From an uncultured Lachnospiraceae bacterium (GTDB lineage Bacteria; Bacillota; Clostridia; Lachnospirales; Lachnospiraceae), in contig CATKXR010000033.1 of NCBI GenBank assembly GCA_949840805.1, forward strand, positions 1-50,134: a DNA stretch of 50,134 nucleotides. Direction: 5' to 3'. Numbering within the stretch: the stretch's first letter is position 1; every line of letters begins with the position of its first letter. The notes beneath the pieces are model-generated. The model saw only the letters and a list, made by a program, of their open reading frames with translations. It made no database searches and had not been told where the DNA came from. Positions 24,533-32,680 of the stretch are shown piece after piece. The translations under genes and the position numbers were made by a program.

Positions 24533-24650
24533 CTATGCGGCATTTTTCGATATATCTCACCTGTAAATTTTACCTGTTTTTTCCGCAAATCTATGCTTTT
24601 TCTACCTCTTTTGGGTTTAAAATGGAACGCAGGTGGAACTTTAGGAGATA

Positions 24651-24689
24651 GAAAAACCTCGGAAACCCAGTATAATCAAGGCTTCCGAG
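24651..24689 (-). terminator. Intrinsic terminator of the 24712-25850 operon
   Basis: On the minus strand CTCGGAAGCC pairs with GGTTTCCGAG (one mismatch) and is followed by GTTTTTCT. It lies just after the stop of the zinc-ribbon gene at 24712. Confidence 0.75.
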
Positions 24690-24711
24690 ATTTCTATCCG
24701 TTACTCGAACT

Positions 24712-25080
24712 CTATGGCTGCTCCTGGCTCTCCGCCGTAATGCCTCCATGGTCCATCTGATAACGCCGATAAATTTTGGGTCCGTACATCATCCCCATCA
24801 GCACAAAAAACAAGATGACCAGGGCAACGCCCCTCTTCCATCCATAAGGCTCCCAGCCTGATTTTTTCGGTTCCTTCTTTTGTATCGGCTGATAATCCAT
24901 TTTTTCCAACACAGGCCTTATATCAAGCTTGTCCTCCCCTGTCGCCTGGGAATGGATCCACCGAACCGCATATTTTTTATTGCATTGGCGGCATATCTCT
25001 ATATTCGGATTCTTTTGGTCAATCTCCATTCTTCCCCCGCAGGAAGGACATTTAATCTCTGTTATCTTCACATTCTTCAC
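24712..25080 (-). CDS. Small zinc-ribbon membrane protein
   Basis: 122 residues, apparently from GTG 25080 with AAAGG five bases upstream. Zinc ribbon CPSCGGRM ... CRQCNKKY at residues 11-37, a polar middle, one membrane helix (GVALVILFFVLMGMMYG) near residue 90, and a short polar tail. It follows the 244-residue membrane protein by 35 bases and is closed by a terminator. Function unknown. Confidence 0.75.
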   Translation of the reverse strand: MKNVKITEIKCPSCGGRMEIDQKNPNIEICRQCNKKYAVRWIHSQATGEDKLDIRPVLEKMDYQPIQKKEPKKSGWEPYGWKRGVALVILFFVLMGMMYGPKIYRRYQMDHGGITAESQEQP

Positions 25081-25115
25081 CGTCGCCTTTATCCTGTATA
25101 TGATTAACCCGTCTC

Positions 25116-25850
25116 CTACCGTTTTCCGTAAACCCGTTTGTGAAGCTCTTTTACCTCATCCATCCCGCCGACGGCATCATATTCCTTCCCTTCATAAGCA
25201 AAATGGTGGTCTGTAATAATCCTTGGGTTGCGCTGTCCTATGGCTTTCGCAATCTCTATGCTGGCCTTCTCCGGAGGGCTGGTCCAGCAATAGACCCAGT
25301 CCCCATGTAACGGATAAGCAATCAAAGCACTGTCATACCCTCCATCCGCACAGAGCATTTTTTTCGTGTAAAGGCAGGCCACAATATCTTCCAACCGGAA
25401 TATACTGGGCTTTACTCCCGGAAGCTTCACATAATTGGCTGTGATAAATCCCATTTTTTTCAGGCTGTTGGCATCTTTCCCATTATCCAAAGACAATAAG
25501 ACGACTCCCGGCTGCTTAAACTCCTGGTCGATCTGGCGCAGATCCTGCTCCTTCATGTCTGTGTTCTTCATATAAGACGATATCCATTCCCGCTCCCTCT
25601 TCTTTTGCATAAAAATCCCCAGCACGATCAGCAAAACACTGGGAACTGCAACGACCACCGCCATCATGATGGCTCTCTCCGCTCCCATCATACCAGATAA
25701 TGCGGCTGCCAGCATCAGACCGATTGCTATCAGCATTGCCCCCATGGTAATAAGCCCCTTGCCCGCTCCCGCCACGCTGTGCATGTACTGAAGCACGCTG
25801 CCATTCTTTGCCATTTTCTTTTTCAGGCTGTCCTTTGGTTCAAATACCAT
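25116..25850 (-). CDS. Two-helix membrane protein with soluble C-terminal domain
   Basis: 244 residues from ATG 25850 (MVFEPKDSLKKKM), seven bases after AGGAGG. Two hydrophobic helices at about residues 35-90 (GLITMGAMLIAIGLMLAAAL and AIMMAVVVAVPSVLLIVLG) are followed by a 150-residue cytosolic domain containing LSLDNGKDANSLKKMGFITA and GDWVYCWTSPPEKA. No family is recognised. It is operonic with the zinc-ribbon protein; the two may act together. Confidence 0.75.
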   Translation of the reverse strand: MVFEPKDSLKKKMAKNGSVLQYMHSVAGAGKGLITMGAMLIAIGLMLAAALSGMMGAERAIMMAVVVAVPSVLLIVLGIFMQKKREREWISSYMKNTDMKEQDLRQIDQEFKQPGVVLLSLDNGKDANSLKKMGFITANYVKLPGVKPSIFRLEDIVACLYTKKMLCADGGYDSALIAYPLHGDWVYCWTSPPEKASIEIAKAIGQRNPRIITDHHFAYEGKEYDAVGGMDEVKELHKRVYGKR

Positions 25851-26219
25851 AATCTCTCCTCCTGTTGTAAAGACCATAAATTTTAAAAGTATTATATCTC
25901 ATTTTTTCTTATAGGACAATCACATTTCCGTCAAATTCTCTGTCTGCTGCAAAAACTTTGTAACAGTTCGGATAACCCTTGAACTGTTACAAAACTATTA
26001 CTGCTCTCGAGTGCCTCAGAAAACCAAATCTGTTATTTTTTTAACAATATTTTTACTTTCTCTTGCATTTTCCCGACATTATGATATACTATGGCAATAA
26101 ACAAATTTGCCAACTGCTTTGACTTGGGAACGTCAAATGTGTGTCTTTTTCCCTCTTTGCTGTAAGTACCCTGACAGCACCCCCGGCGCCCCGCCGAACA
26201 AACAAAAAGGAGAGCTATT
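25851..26219. other. 369-base divergent intergenic region
   Basis: Between the divergent membrane-protein operon and the PTS gene. It holds an inverted repeat GTAACAGTTC (25960-25969) / GAACTGTTAC (25981-25990) and the PTS promoter at 26063. No gene was found here. Confidence 0.6.
26063..26090 (+). promoter_or_regulatory. Promoter of the PTS EIIC gene
   Basis: TTGCAT (26063-26068) and TATACT (26085-26090) with 16-base spacing. It implies a leader of about 120 bases containing the small hairpin TTTGAC..GTCAAA near 26120; no known riboswitch was recognised in it. Confidence 0.65.
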
Positions 26220-27242
26220 ATGGCACACACAACGTTTAAAGAATTTCTGAAAAAAAAAGACATCAACATCACAGTCAAAACCTATCTGATTGACGCATTA
26301 GGCGCCATGGCATTCGGCCTGTTCGCCTCCCTGCTCATCGGCACTATCTTTGGTACTCTTGGTGAAAAGACCCAGATCACCCTTTTTAACACCATAGCTG
26401 AATACTGCAAAAGCGCTACAGGAGCCGCCTTGGGCGTATCCATCGCCTACGCCCTTCACGCTCCCCAGCTTGTGTTGTTCTCTGCCGCCACGGTAGGCAT
26501 CGCCGGCAATGCCTTAGGAGGCCCGGTAGGCGCATTAGTCTCTACCGTCATAGCCACGGAACTCGGAAAGCTTGTCTCCAAAGAGACTCGTGTGGATATC
26601 CTGGTGACTCCCGGTATCACTATCATATCCGGCGTATTGATGGCACAGTTCGTAGGCCCCGGGGTATCCGCTTTTATGACTGCCTTTGGGAACCTGGTAA
26701 AAACAGCAACGGAAATGCAGCCTTTCTTTATGGGAATCCTGGTATCCGCCCTGATCGGCATCGCCCTGACTCTGCCTATCAGCAGCGCCGCCATCTGCAT
26801 TATGCTGAGTTTAGACGGACTTGCCGGAGGAGCGGCCACCGCCGGATGCTGCGCACAGATGATCGGCTTTGCGGTCTTAAGCTTCCAGGAAAACGGTGTA
26901 GGAGGCCTTCTGGCACAGGGACTTGGCACTTCCATGCTCCAGATGGGCAACATTGTCAAAAATCCCCGGATCTGGCTTCCCCCCACCCTGGCTTCCATGG
27001 TCACTGGCCCTATAGCCACCTGCATTTTTCATATGGAAAACATTCCCGCCGGTTCCGGCATGGGTACCTGCGGCCTGGTAGGCCCCATCGGCGTCTACAC
27101 CGCCATGGGCGGCGGAAGCCAGATGTGGCTGGGTATTTTTTTAGTCTGTTTCTTGCTTCCCGCTGTGCTTACCTGGCTCTTTGGAAAGGTTCTTTTTAAA
27201 CTTCAGTGGATCCGCACCGGAGATTTAAAATTGGATCTATAG
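26220..27242 (+). CDS. PTS system EIIC component (PTS_EIIC_2 family)
   Basis: 340 residues with AAAGGAGAGCTATT before the ATG. About ten hydrophobic segments, many rich in G and A (VGIAGNALGGPVGALVST, GLAGGAATAGCC, GMGTCGLVGPIGVYTAMGGG), match the PTS_EIIC_2 family of membrane transport proteins. It has no EIIA or EIIB domain, and none is encoded nearby, so it either uses partners from elsewhere or is not a true phosphotransferase transporter. It has its own promoter and terminator and stands alone. Substrate unknown. Confidence 0.88.
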   Translation: MAHTTFKEFLKKKDINITVKTYLIDALGAMAFGLFASLLIGTIFGTLGEKTQITLFNTIAEYCKSATGAALGVSIAYALHAPQLVLFSAATVGIAGNALGGPVGALVSTVIATELGKLVSKETRVDILVTPGITIISGVLMAQFVGPGVSAFMTAFGNLVKTATEMQPFFMGILVSALIGIALTLPISSAAICIMLSLDGLAGGAATAGCCAQMIGFAVLSFQENGVGGLLAQGLGTSMLQMGNIVKNPRIWLPPTLASMVTGPIATCIFHMENIPAGSGMGTCGLVGPIGVYTAMGGGSQMWLGIFLVCFLLPAVLTWLFGKVLFKLQWIRTGDLKLDL

Positions 27243-27311
27243 GGGATGGTATGCGGGCAGGCAGATATGCATGATTCCAGTAACAATTCATATGCTTCGA
27301 ATTAAAAAGAG

Positions 27312-27358
27312 AACTGTTGCGGTAAATGGCTTCTTAACATTACTGCAACAGTTTTTAT
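27312..27358 (+). terminator. Intrinsic terminator after the EIIC gene
   Basis: AACTGTTGC (27312-27320) pairs with GCAACAGTT (27345-27353), extended by GTAA/TTAC, and is followed by TTTATTA. Confidence 0.75.
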
Positions 27359-27390
27359 TATTAACTTTTCCGTTCAACCACTCTCTTCCC

Positions 27391-27419
27391 TTGTATCTCC
27401 CCGCAAAAATACATATAAA
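27391..27419 (+). promoter_or_regulatory. Promoter of the tyrosine recombinase
   Basis: TTGTAT (27391-27396) and TATAAA (27414-27419) with 17-base spacing. Transcription would start near 27426, immediately before the long hairpin at 27429. Confidence 0.6.
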
Positions 27420-27428
27420 CTGCGTAAA

Positions 27429-27508
27429 ATGCTGATAAGATAAAAGAATGGAAAATATTGGAAACGGCAAATTCCAAATCTGCCGCCAATATTTCCAAAT
27501 ATCAGCAT
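27429..27508 (+). promoter_or_regulatory. Bulged long hairpin filling the recombinase mRNA leader
   Basis: Three nested stems: ATGCTGATA (27429-27437) with TATCAGCAT (27500-27508); GGA-AATATTGG (27450-27461, one bulged A) with CCAATATTTCC (27486-27496); CGGCA (27465-27469) with TGCCG (27481-27485), with a three-base bulge on one side only. About 25 paired bases in all. The ribosome site GGAGGT starts 2-3 bases after it. Confidence 0.65.
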
Positions 27509-27523
27509 GGAGGTGCTAAAATT

Positions 27524-28102
27524 ATGCAAAAGACACAGCCCATTAAAGATGTAAGGGACATTCGGAGATTCAAACAGTACTATCTTGACAAACACCAGAT
27601 AAGGAATTATACCCTGGTCACTCTTGGTATGAACACCTCATTGAGAATTGGTGATCTTCTCCACTTAAAATGGGGAAATGTTTACGACTTTCACAAAAAA
27701 AGCTACCGCAAACACTTAAGAGTCTTAGAACAAAAAACAGGAAAAAGCAATCTGATTGCGTTAAACAAGGAAGCGACCAACGCTCTGAAGGATTTAAAAA
27801 AATCTTTGGAATCCGTTTCCAGTAACGACTATATATTTCAAAGCAGAGAAGGCGATAATCGTCCGATCAACCGGTCCCAGGCATTCCGCATTATCAAAAC
27901 TGCTGCAAACGACCTTCATATCGAAGGGATCATCAGCTGCCACTCTCTCAGGAAAACCTTTGGCTACCATGCATGGAAAAAAGGGACTCCGCCTGCTGTG
28001 ATCATGACTATTTTCAACCATTCTTCTATTGATGTAACCAAACGATACCTGTCCATCGATCAGGATGACCGGGATAAAGTCTTTTTGGAAATAAATCTGT
28101 AA
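27524..28102 (+). CDS. Short tyrosine recombinase (catalytic domain only)
   Basis: 192 residues from ATG 27524 (MQKTQPIKDVRD), with GGAGGTGCTAAAATT upstream. Catalytic residues of the phage-integrase family are present: Arg in TSLRIGDLLHLKW, Lys in EQKTGK, His and Arg in HSLRKTFGYHAW, the later His in NHSSIDV and Tyr in TKRYLS. The usual N-terminal core-binding (SAM-like) domain is nearly absent, making it about half the normal length. Such minimal recombinases occur in Clostridia and often act locally, for example on invertible promoters or small islets. No matching target repeats were confirmed here. Confidence 0.88.
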   Translation: MQKTQPIKDVRDIRRFKQYYLDKHQIRNYTLVTLGMNTSLRIGDLLHLKWGNVYDFHKKSYRKHLRVLEQKTGKSNLIALNKEATNALKDLKKSLESVSSNDYIFQSREGDNRPINRSQAFRIIKTAANDLHIEGIISCHSLRKTFGYHAWKKGTPPAVIMTIFNHSSIDVTKRYLSIDQDDRDKVFLEINL

Positions 28103-28282
28103 ATGAATTTCCCGTAAAAGTTCACCCTCTTTTCCAGAAAATCTTGGCCTTTTCACCTGAAGAAGTACCACTTTTATCCAAAAACTTTCAAAAACAACTG
28201 ACTTGGAGCCAATTCAGACTGTTAAATTACTCCTGATGCGAAGTTTATCTTCACACAGACATATATAAAGGAAAGATCAAAC

Positions 28283-28378
28283 ATGGATTGTTTAGGTGAA
28301 GAATTCAAAAAGTCATCCTGCTATTCACAGTATCTTGTGAAGCAGCTTTGGAACAACCACAAAACATTTAAAAGGTAA
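28283..28378 (+). CDS. Possible 31-aa peptide or gene remnant
   Basis: ATG 28283 with AAAGGAAAGATCAAAC before it opens 31 codons (MDCLGEEFKKSSCYSQYL...). The composition is protein-like, but there is no family and the following bases carry coding-like fragments in other frames, so a remnant is as likely as a real peptide. Confidence 0.25.
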   Translation: MDCLGEEFKKSSCYSQYLVKQLWNNHKTFKR

Positions 28379-28584
28379 TATTTCCGACACAAATATTAAA
28401 AAAGGAGAATTGTATACGAACAGATACAGAAAATGTACTGAAACAATGGGTTGATATATTAGACCGTATATTATTCTGTGAGCCTGCTGTAGAAATTATA
28501 ATTTTGTAAATTTTACAAACAATATTCTTTGGAATGCAAACGAATGACAAAACCTTTTCCAAAGAAAGAAATACCGATAAACTT

Positions 28585-28627
28585 AAAATGTAAGACCCCA
28601 AATCAACAATCAAGGGTCTTACATTTT
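28585..28627. terminator. Bidirectional terminator at the end of the polysaccharide operon
   Basis: AAATGTAAGACCC (to 28597) pairs with GGGTCTTACATTT (from 28614), a stem of 13 or more base pairs, with a T-run on the plus side (ATTTTTTC) and ATTTTAAG on the minus side. It lies 13 bases after the ABC permease stop. Confidence 0.8.
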
Positions 28628-28639
28628 TTCACAATCTCC

Positions 28640-29452
28640 TTACAGCACATCTGAAAAATGCGGCCTGAGTCTCTTAAACACTTTCAGGCCCGCCAGCCCC
28701 ACCGCCAGCGTCACTGCCCAAAAGTACAACGTCAGCTTTGGCCTTTCCCAAAACCAATCCCCGGTCAGCATACTGTCCCGATACCCTGCCGAAATATAAT
28801 AGAAAGGATTCATCTTCAGGACGGAAACCACCCAGGGCGCCTTGTCCGCAAACATACTCTCGTGATACATAATAGGAGTCAGCCACATTCCAAACTGAAG
28901 GCAGATTCCGACAATCTGCGCCATGTCCTTAAAAAACACATTCACCGCAGAAGTAAAATAACCGATACCCAGAGCCAGGGCAGAAGCCGAAAAAGAATAA
29001 TACAAAATCTGTACCCATGTAAAAAACGGTGTCCATCTGTAAGCGCCAAACATAAGCAGCATAATCAAAATAAAAAAGCTATGGACCAGCAGGCAGGAAA
29101 AAAGCTTAATAATCGGAAGAATCTCCACCTGGAACACCACTTTCTTCACAAGATAGTGATATTCCTGCAGGCAGGAAGTAATACTGTTAAGCGTCTCGCT
29201 AAAAAAGAACCAGGGTACGATCCCCGGCACCAGCCACAGCACATATGGCGCTCCGGGAACCGGCGGCTCACTCTTAAATCCGACCTGAAAAATCAGAAAA
29301 TAAATCAGCACAGTCACCATCGGCTGGACAAACATCCAGACAATCCCAAAATAAGAACCTACAAACCGCTTCCTGAAGTCTGCCTTGGACAGATCCCATA
29401 TCAGTCTTCGCTTTTTTATGATCTCTTTCAGCAGTGATACTACATACGCCAT
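28640..29452 (-). CDS. ABC-2 type polysaccharide/teichoic acid export permease
   Basis: 270 residues. KADFRKRFVGSYFGIVWMFVQPM near the start, WLVPGIVPWFFFSE, the mid segment FFKDMAQIVGICLQFGMWLTPIMY and NPFYYISAGYRD are hallmarks of Wzm/TagG permeases, with six predicted membrane helices. It should export an undecaprenyl-linked glycan across the membrane with an ATPase partner (Wzt/TagH). No such ATPase gene is in the window: the operon ends at a terminator directly after this gene. Confidence 0.92.
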   Translation of the reverse strand: MAYVVSLLKEIIKKRRLIWDLSKADFRKRFVGSYFGIVWMFVQPMVTVLIYFLIFQVGFKSEPPVPGAPYVLWLVPGIVPWFFFSETLNSITSCLQEYHYLVKKVVFQVEILPIIKLFSCLLVHSFFILIMLLMFGAYRWTPFFTWVQILYYSFSASALALGIGYFTSAVNVFFKDMAQIVGICLQFGMWLTPIMYHESMFADKAPWVVSVLKMNPFYYISAGYRDSMLTGDWFWERPKLTLYFWAVTLAVGLAGLKVFKRLRPHFSDVL

Positions 29453-29503
29453 CGTCCCTTATCCCTTTCTCATCCTGTTCCCTGTCTCATTTATGCCATG
29501 GGT

Positions 29504-30058
29504 TTAAAACCGGAAGGTATCTGCCAGGCCGCCCCATTTCGTATCCTTCTCCGAAATGATCAGCTCCACTCCCTCCTGCAGCGGCCAGTTGATCCCGATC
29601 TCCGGATCATTCCACGCCAGGCCGCCTTCATCTCCCGGATGATAAAAATCTGTACATTTGTAGGCAAATTCCGCCTCGTCCGAAAGCACCAGAAATCCAT
29701 GAGCAAATCCCTCTGAAATATAAAACATCTTTTTATTTTCCGCGCTCAGCTTCACGCCGAACCACTTTCCAAAAGTCTTGGAATCTGCCCGCAGGTCAAC
29801 TGCCACATCAAACACCTCTCCCCGCAGCACCCGAACCAGCTTTCCCTGTGGAAACTGCTTTTGATAGTGAAGCCCCCGCAATACTCCCCGCACGGACATG
29901 GACTGATTGTCCTGGACAAACACCATATCAAGTCCTGCTTCTTTAAAATCGTTCTGATTATAAGTCTCCACAAAATATCCCCGCTCGTCCTTGAATACTG
30001 TCGGCTCGATCACATACAGCCCCTCGATCTCACAGGCTGTCACTTTAATCTTTCCCAT
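29504..30058 (-). CDS. rfbC: dTDP-4-dehydrorhamnose 3,5-epimerase
   Basis: 184 residues from ATG 30058 (MGKIKVTACEIEGL), with GAGGAGCGAAGG before it; upstream codons belong to the intergenic repeat. The motifs PTVFKDERGYFVETYNQ, VQDNQSMSVRGVLRGLHYQ (catalytic His), GKLVRVLRGEVFDVAVDLR and YISEGFAHGFLVLSDEAEF are diagnostic of the RmlC cupin. It makes dTDP-4-dehydro-L-rhamnose, the third step to dTDP-rhamnose. The other rml genes are not in the window. It lies between a glycosyltransferase and the export permease, supporting a rhamnose-containing surface glycan. Confidence 0.96.
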   Translation of the reverse strand: MGKIKVTACEIEGLYVIEPTVFKDERGYFVETYNQNDFKEAGLDMVFVQDNQSMSVRGVLRGLHYQKQFPQGKLVRVLRGEVFDVAVDLRADSKTFGKWFGVKLSAENKKMFYISEGFAHGFLVLSDEAEFAYKCTDFYHPGDEGGLAWNDPEIGINWPLQEGVELIISEKDTKWGGLADTFRF

Positions 30059-30092
30059 CCTTCGCTCCTCTTTCCTTCTCTTATACCGTAAA

Positions 30093-30175
30093 CCAAATGA
30101 TCTGCCAGGATATTCCGGCATTTTCACTAAAAACACCCATTTATCCGGCAAATAAGCATACTTATGAAATAACGG
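30093..30175. repeat. Intergenic repeat, copy B
   Basis: Gap-free partner of copy A at 20239-20320, in the spacer between the glycosyltransferase and rfbC. It keeps the same terminal blocks (CCAAATGATCTGCCA and GGCAAATAAGCATACTT) at the same 54-base offset. Confidence 0.45.
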
Positions 30176-30243
30176 CTTTCTCATCAGCTATACTATACTA
30201 CGAACTTGTCCCTTTGTCAAAAACTCCCGGCAGGGACGAACCA

Positions 30244-31209
30244 CTATTCCCAGTATCCCCTGTTCATACTGCACCACCGGACCAAACGCTCCGGAAGCAA
30301 AGGATACACCTTTCCCAGCCGATAGCCCGCATATTTACAGGCGCTTCCCGCTATCAGCGCAGAAAACTGGCAAAACTTTCCCTGACGCAGCAGCCTTTTT
30401 GCCACCGTTTTTATCATACGGATTCCCTCGCCCTCGGAAGCTACCCCTTTAAAAATCTCCGGATGATCCGCCTGGGATACTGCCAGATCAAAATTTCTGC
30501 GGAACTGCTGTATAAATGTCATGTTATGAGAATGAATCACCCTGGCATCTGCTGCATAGGCAATCCCATACCCTGCTTTCACGGCTCCTGCCCCATAGAT
30601 CATGTCCTCATTAAAAACAGCATGGCTGATAAATCCTCCCAGCTCTTCAAATAGATCTTTACGATAGGCACAACAGACATCTGAGGCAAAATAAGTCTTA
30701 ATTCCCATAGACGGAAGATCACGGAGCGTCTTCACACAGCTTTCCTCCGGATAATTAAACAATCTGATATACCGCTCCACAACCTGGCAATCCGTATCCG
30801 GAAGCTGTCTGGCATAGGCCGTTGCCATGACCTCCCCTTTTGGCCCCTTCCATGACAGCGCCTCCACAAGTCTCTCTATCAGCCGTCTTCCCTTGGGAAC
30901 CGCGTCATCTGTCATGAAAATCATAATATCCCCCCGTGAAAATCCTGCTCCCATATTCCTAGTCCCGCCATGGTCAAATTCCGCTTTTGCAATATGATGG
31001 ACTTCCAGATTACCGGCCTCCTGCGCAAACTCCGGTTTCCAGTATTTTTCTTCCGTATTGATCACAATAATCTTGTTTACCGGGTACGTCTGCTCCTTCA
31101 GCCTCCGAAGCAGATATGAAAATTTCGGCCCCGGCTTATAGACAGGAATTATCACATCCACCACCGGTTTCTGCATAGCGGCTTCCTGCCCTGCTTCCTT
31201 ACAATTCAT
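30244..31209 (-). CDS. Family 2 glycosyltransferase (rhamnosyltransferase-like)
   Basis: 321 residues from ATG 31209 (MNCKEAGQEA), with GGGAG eight bases before it; an ATG at 31224 is the alternative. The GT-A pattern is clear: VDVIIPVYKPGPKFSYLLRRL, KAEFDHGGTRNMGA, the metal-binding IFMTDDAVP, FASDVCCAYRKDLFEELGG and FNEDMIYG. The HGGTRN..A motif is typical of rhamnosyltransferases. It probably adds a sugar to the lipid-linked glycan in the cytoplasm. Starts 17 bases after the flippase stop; same operon. Confidence 0.9.
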   Translation of the reverse strand: MNCKEAGQEAAMQKPVVDVIIPVYKPGPKFSYLLRRLKEQTYPVNKIIVINTEEKYWKPEFAQEAGNLEVHHIAKAEFDHGGTRNMGAGFSRGDIMIFMTDDAVPKGRRLIERLVEALSWKGPKGEVMATAYARQLPDTDCQVVERYIRLFNYPEESCVKTLRDLPSMGIKTYFASDVCCAYRKDLFEELGGFISHAVFNEDMIYGAGAVKAGYGIAYAADARVIHSHNMTFIQQFRRNFDLAVSQADHPEIFKGVASEGEGIRMIKTVAKRLLRQGKFCQFSALIAGSACKYAGYRLGKVYPLLPERLVRWCSMNRGYWE

Positions 31210-31226
31210 GACATCATCTCCCATTT

Positions 31227-32540
31227 TCAAACTGCTTTCTCCTTCCCGGTTCCATAACAGATCCACGCCCCTGCCACAAATCCCAAAGCCATCACCACCA
31301 TCAGAGCCAGATAAGCCACGGCAGCCCCCCAAATGCCCTTCTGTTTTACAAAAGCCGGCGCCAGTATAAAAGCCAGCGCTGCCAGAACCACATAAATCCC
31401 AAATATTACCTTCTGCCTTCGCAGGATCACCAGCACATAATAGTAAAGATTCAGCAACGCATAAAACCCGCCTCCCGCCACTACCATCACAAAAGCCCCG
31501 TGATAGCCGGTAAGGGTTCCCGCATAAGCTGTCCCTAAAATCTTCTCCATGATTCCCAGAACCGGCTTTCCCAAAATCCATGCCAAAACTATTGCCAGAA
31601 TGCTCAAAGCCCCGATCAGGCCTGATATTCCCCACAGCATTTTAATAAATTTCCCATACCGCCTCTTCTCCCAATATTCGGTCAGATGAGTCAATACCGG
31701 GCGGATCACAAATCCCGCCGCCAGGTTGATCACGGAAGTCGGCATAAAAATCACATTAAAATACCCTGACGCCACATCATCCATATGAGCATCTATGGCA
31801 TACTTTGCGGCAGAAAAAATATAAAAATCAAGAAACACAGACACAAACAATAAAAACGTGGCTCCCGTCAAAGGCGCCATCCGCCTTGCATCCCACTCCA
31901 TATCCACTGTGGCCAGCCGCCTGCGCACCGGAATGTCAAAAACCGCCACTCCGGCTATCTGCGCCGCCACAGCCGCCCCGCAGGCCCAGATCAGCGGGCA
32001 TCCTGCCAGCAAAGCCGCCAAAAACACCCCCACAGACAAAACGGTCCGGAAAGTATTGGATTTTCCTGTCAGGAAAAGATTTCCCGTCCGTTGGAATTCC
32101 GATTCATAGACATCTGCAAATCCGTCAATAACTTTATAGCACACCAGCAAAAAGATGATCCCTGCTTTTTCAGGCGTATATCCATAGAGCAGGAGATAAC
32201 CGGCTCCCGCCGCTAAGGCAGTCCCGCAGGTCAGGCACCGATGAAGCAGATAGTCTCCAAACCTGTATTCCCCACCCCCGTCTGTTACCTGGAACGGACG
32301 AATCCCAAAATATGCCAGGATAAACATCTGCTGTCCGAAGGTACTGAACCCGAAAGCAAATATGCCTCCCTTTTCTTTTCCCACAATCCGCATGACCAGA
32401 AAAGAAAGCACCATACTGGCAAACGCATAACAAAAGCTTCCTGCCATATTCCAAAGAATATTCTGCTTCTCTTTATTGGCCCCTGTCCTCATCAAAAAAG
32501 CTGCCCATCTGTCCCCAAGGCCCGATCCCTGCATGTTCAT
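31227..32540 (-). CDS. Polysaccharide flippase-like membrane protein (Wzx/MATE type)
   Basis: 437 residues, GGAAGGA before the ATG, with about twelve hydrophobic helices spread along the length. The arrangement (NILWNMAGSFCYAFASMVLSF at the start; GATFLLFVSVFLDFYIFSAAKYAI in the middle) matches oligosaccharide flippases. It is the first gene of the operon with a glycosyltransferase, rfbC and an ABC permease. Having both a flippase and an ABC exporter in one operon is unusual, since they normally serve alternative export routes. Confidence 0.85.
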   Translation of the reverse strand: MNMQGSGLGDRWAAFLMRTGANKEKQNILWNMAGSFCYAFASMVLSFLVMRIVGKEKGGIFAFGFSTFGQQMFILAYFGIRPFQVTDGGGEYRFGDYLLHRCLTCGTALAAGAGYLLLYGYTPEKAGIIFLLVCYKVIDGFADVYESEFQRTGNLFLTGKSNTFRTVLSVGVFLAALLAGCPLIWACGAAVAAQIAGVAVFDIPVRRRLATVDMEWDARRMAPLTGATFLLFVSVFLDFYIFSAAKYAIDAHMDDVASGYFNVIFMPTSVINLAAGFVIRPVLTHLTEYWEKRRYGKFIKMLWGISGLIGALSILAIVLAWILGKPVLGIMEKILGTAYAGTLTGYHGAFVMVVAGGGFYALLNLYYYVLVILRRQKVIFGIYVVLAALAFILAPAFVKQKGIWGAAVAYLALMVVMALGFVAGAWICYGTGKEKAV

Positions 32541-32680
32541 TCCTTCCCCTTATCCACAACTTCCTTCATATTTTGTTACGGTTCATTTTACAATATCACC
32601 CAAAAATTGTAAATCATGTATAGAATTTTTCCTATAAATGTGTTACATTATCAATGGATTCTATTATCAGGAGGTTTTCC

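Larger units (their letters stand above)
28103..28639. other. Gene-poor A+T-rich interval between recombinase and polysaccharide operon
   Basis: 537 bases with no convincing gene. It contains a 31-codon frame (28283-28378), a second broken frame after it (NVLKQWVDILDRILF near 28430-28480) and the terminator at 28585. The look is of decayed gene fragments, possibly left where the downstream end of the polysaccharide operon was lost. Confidence 0.5.

Noticed and set aside
26033..26278. Minus-strand open frame across the PTS promoter
   Set aside because: It covers the promoter and start of the EIIC gene, and has no ribosome site or recognised motif.
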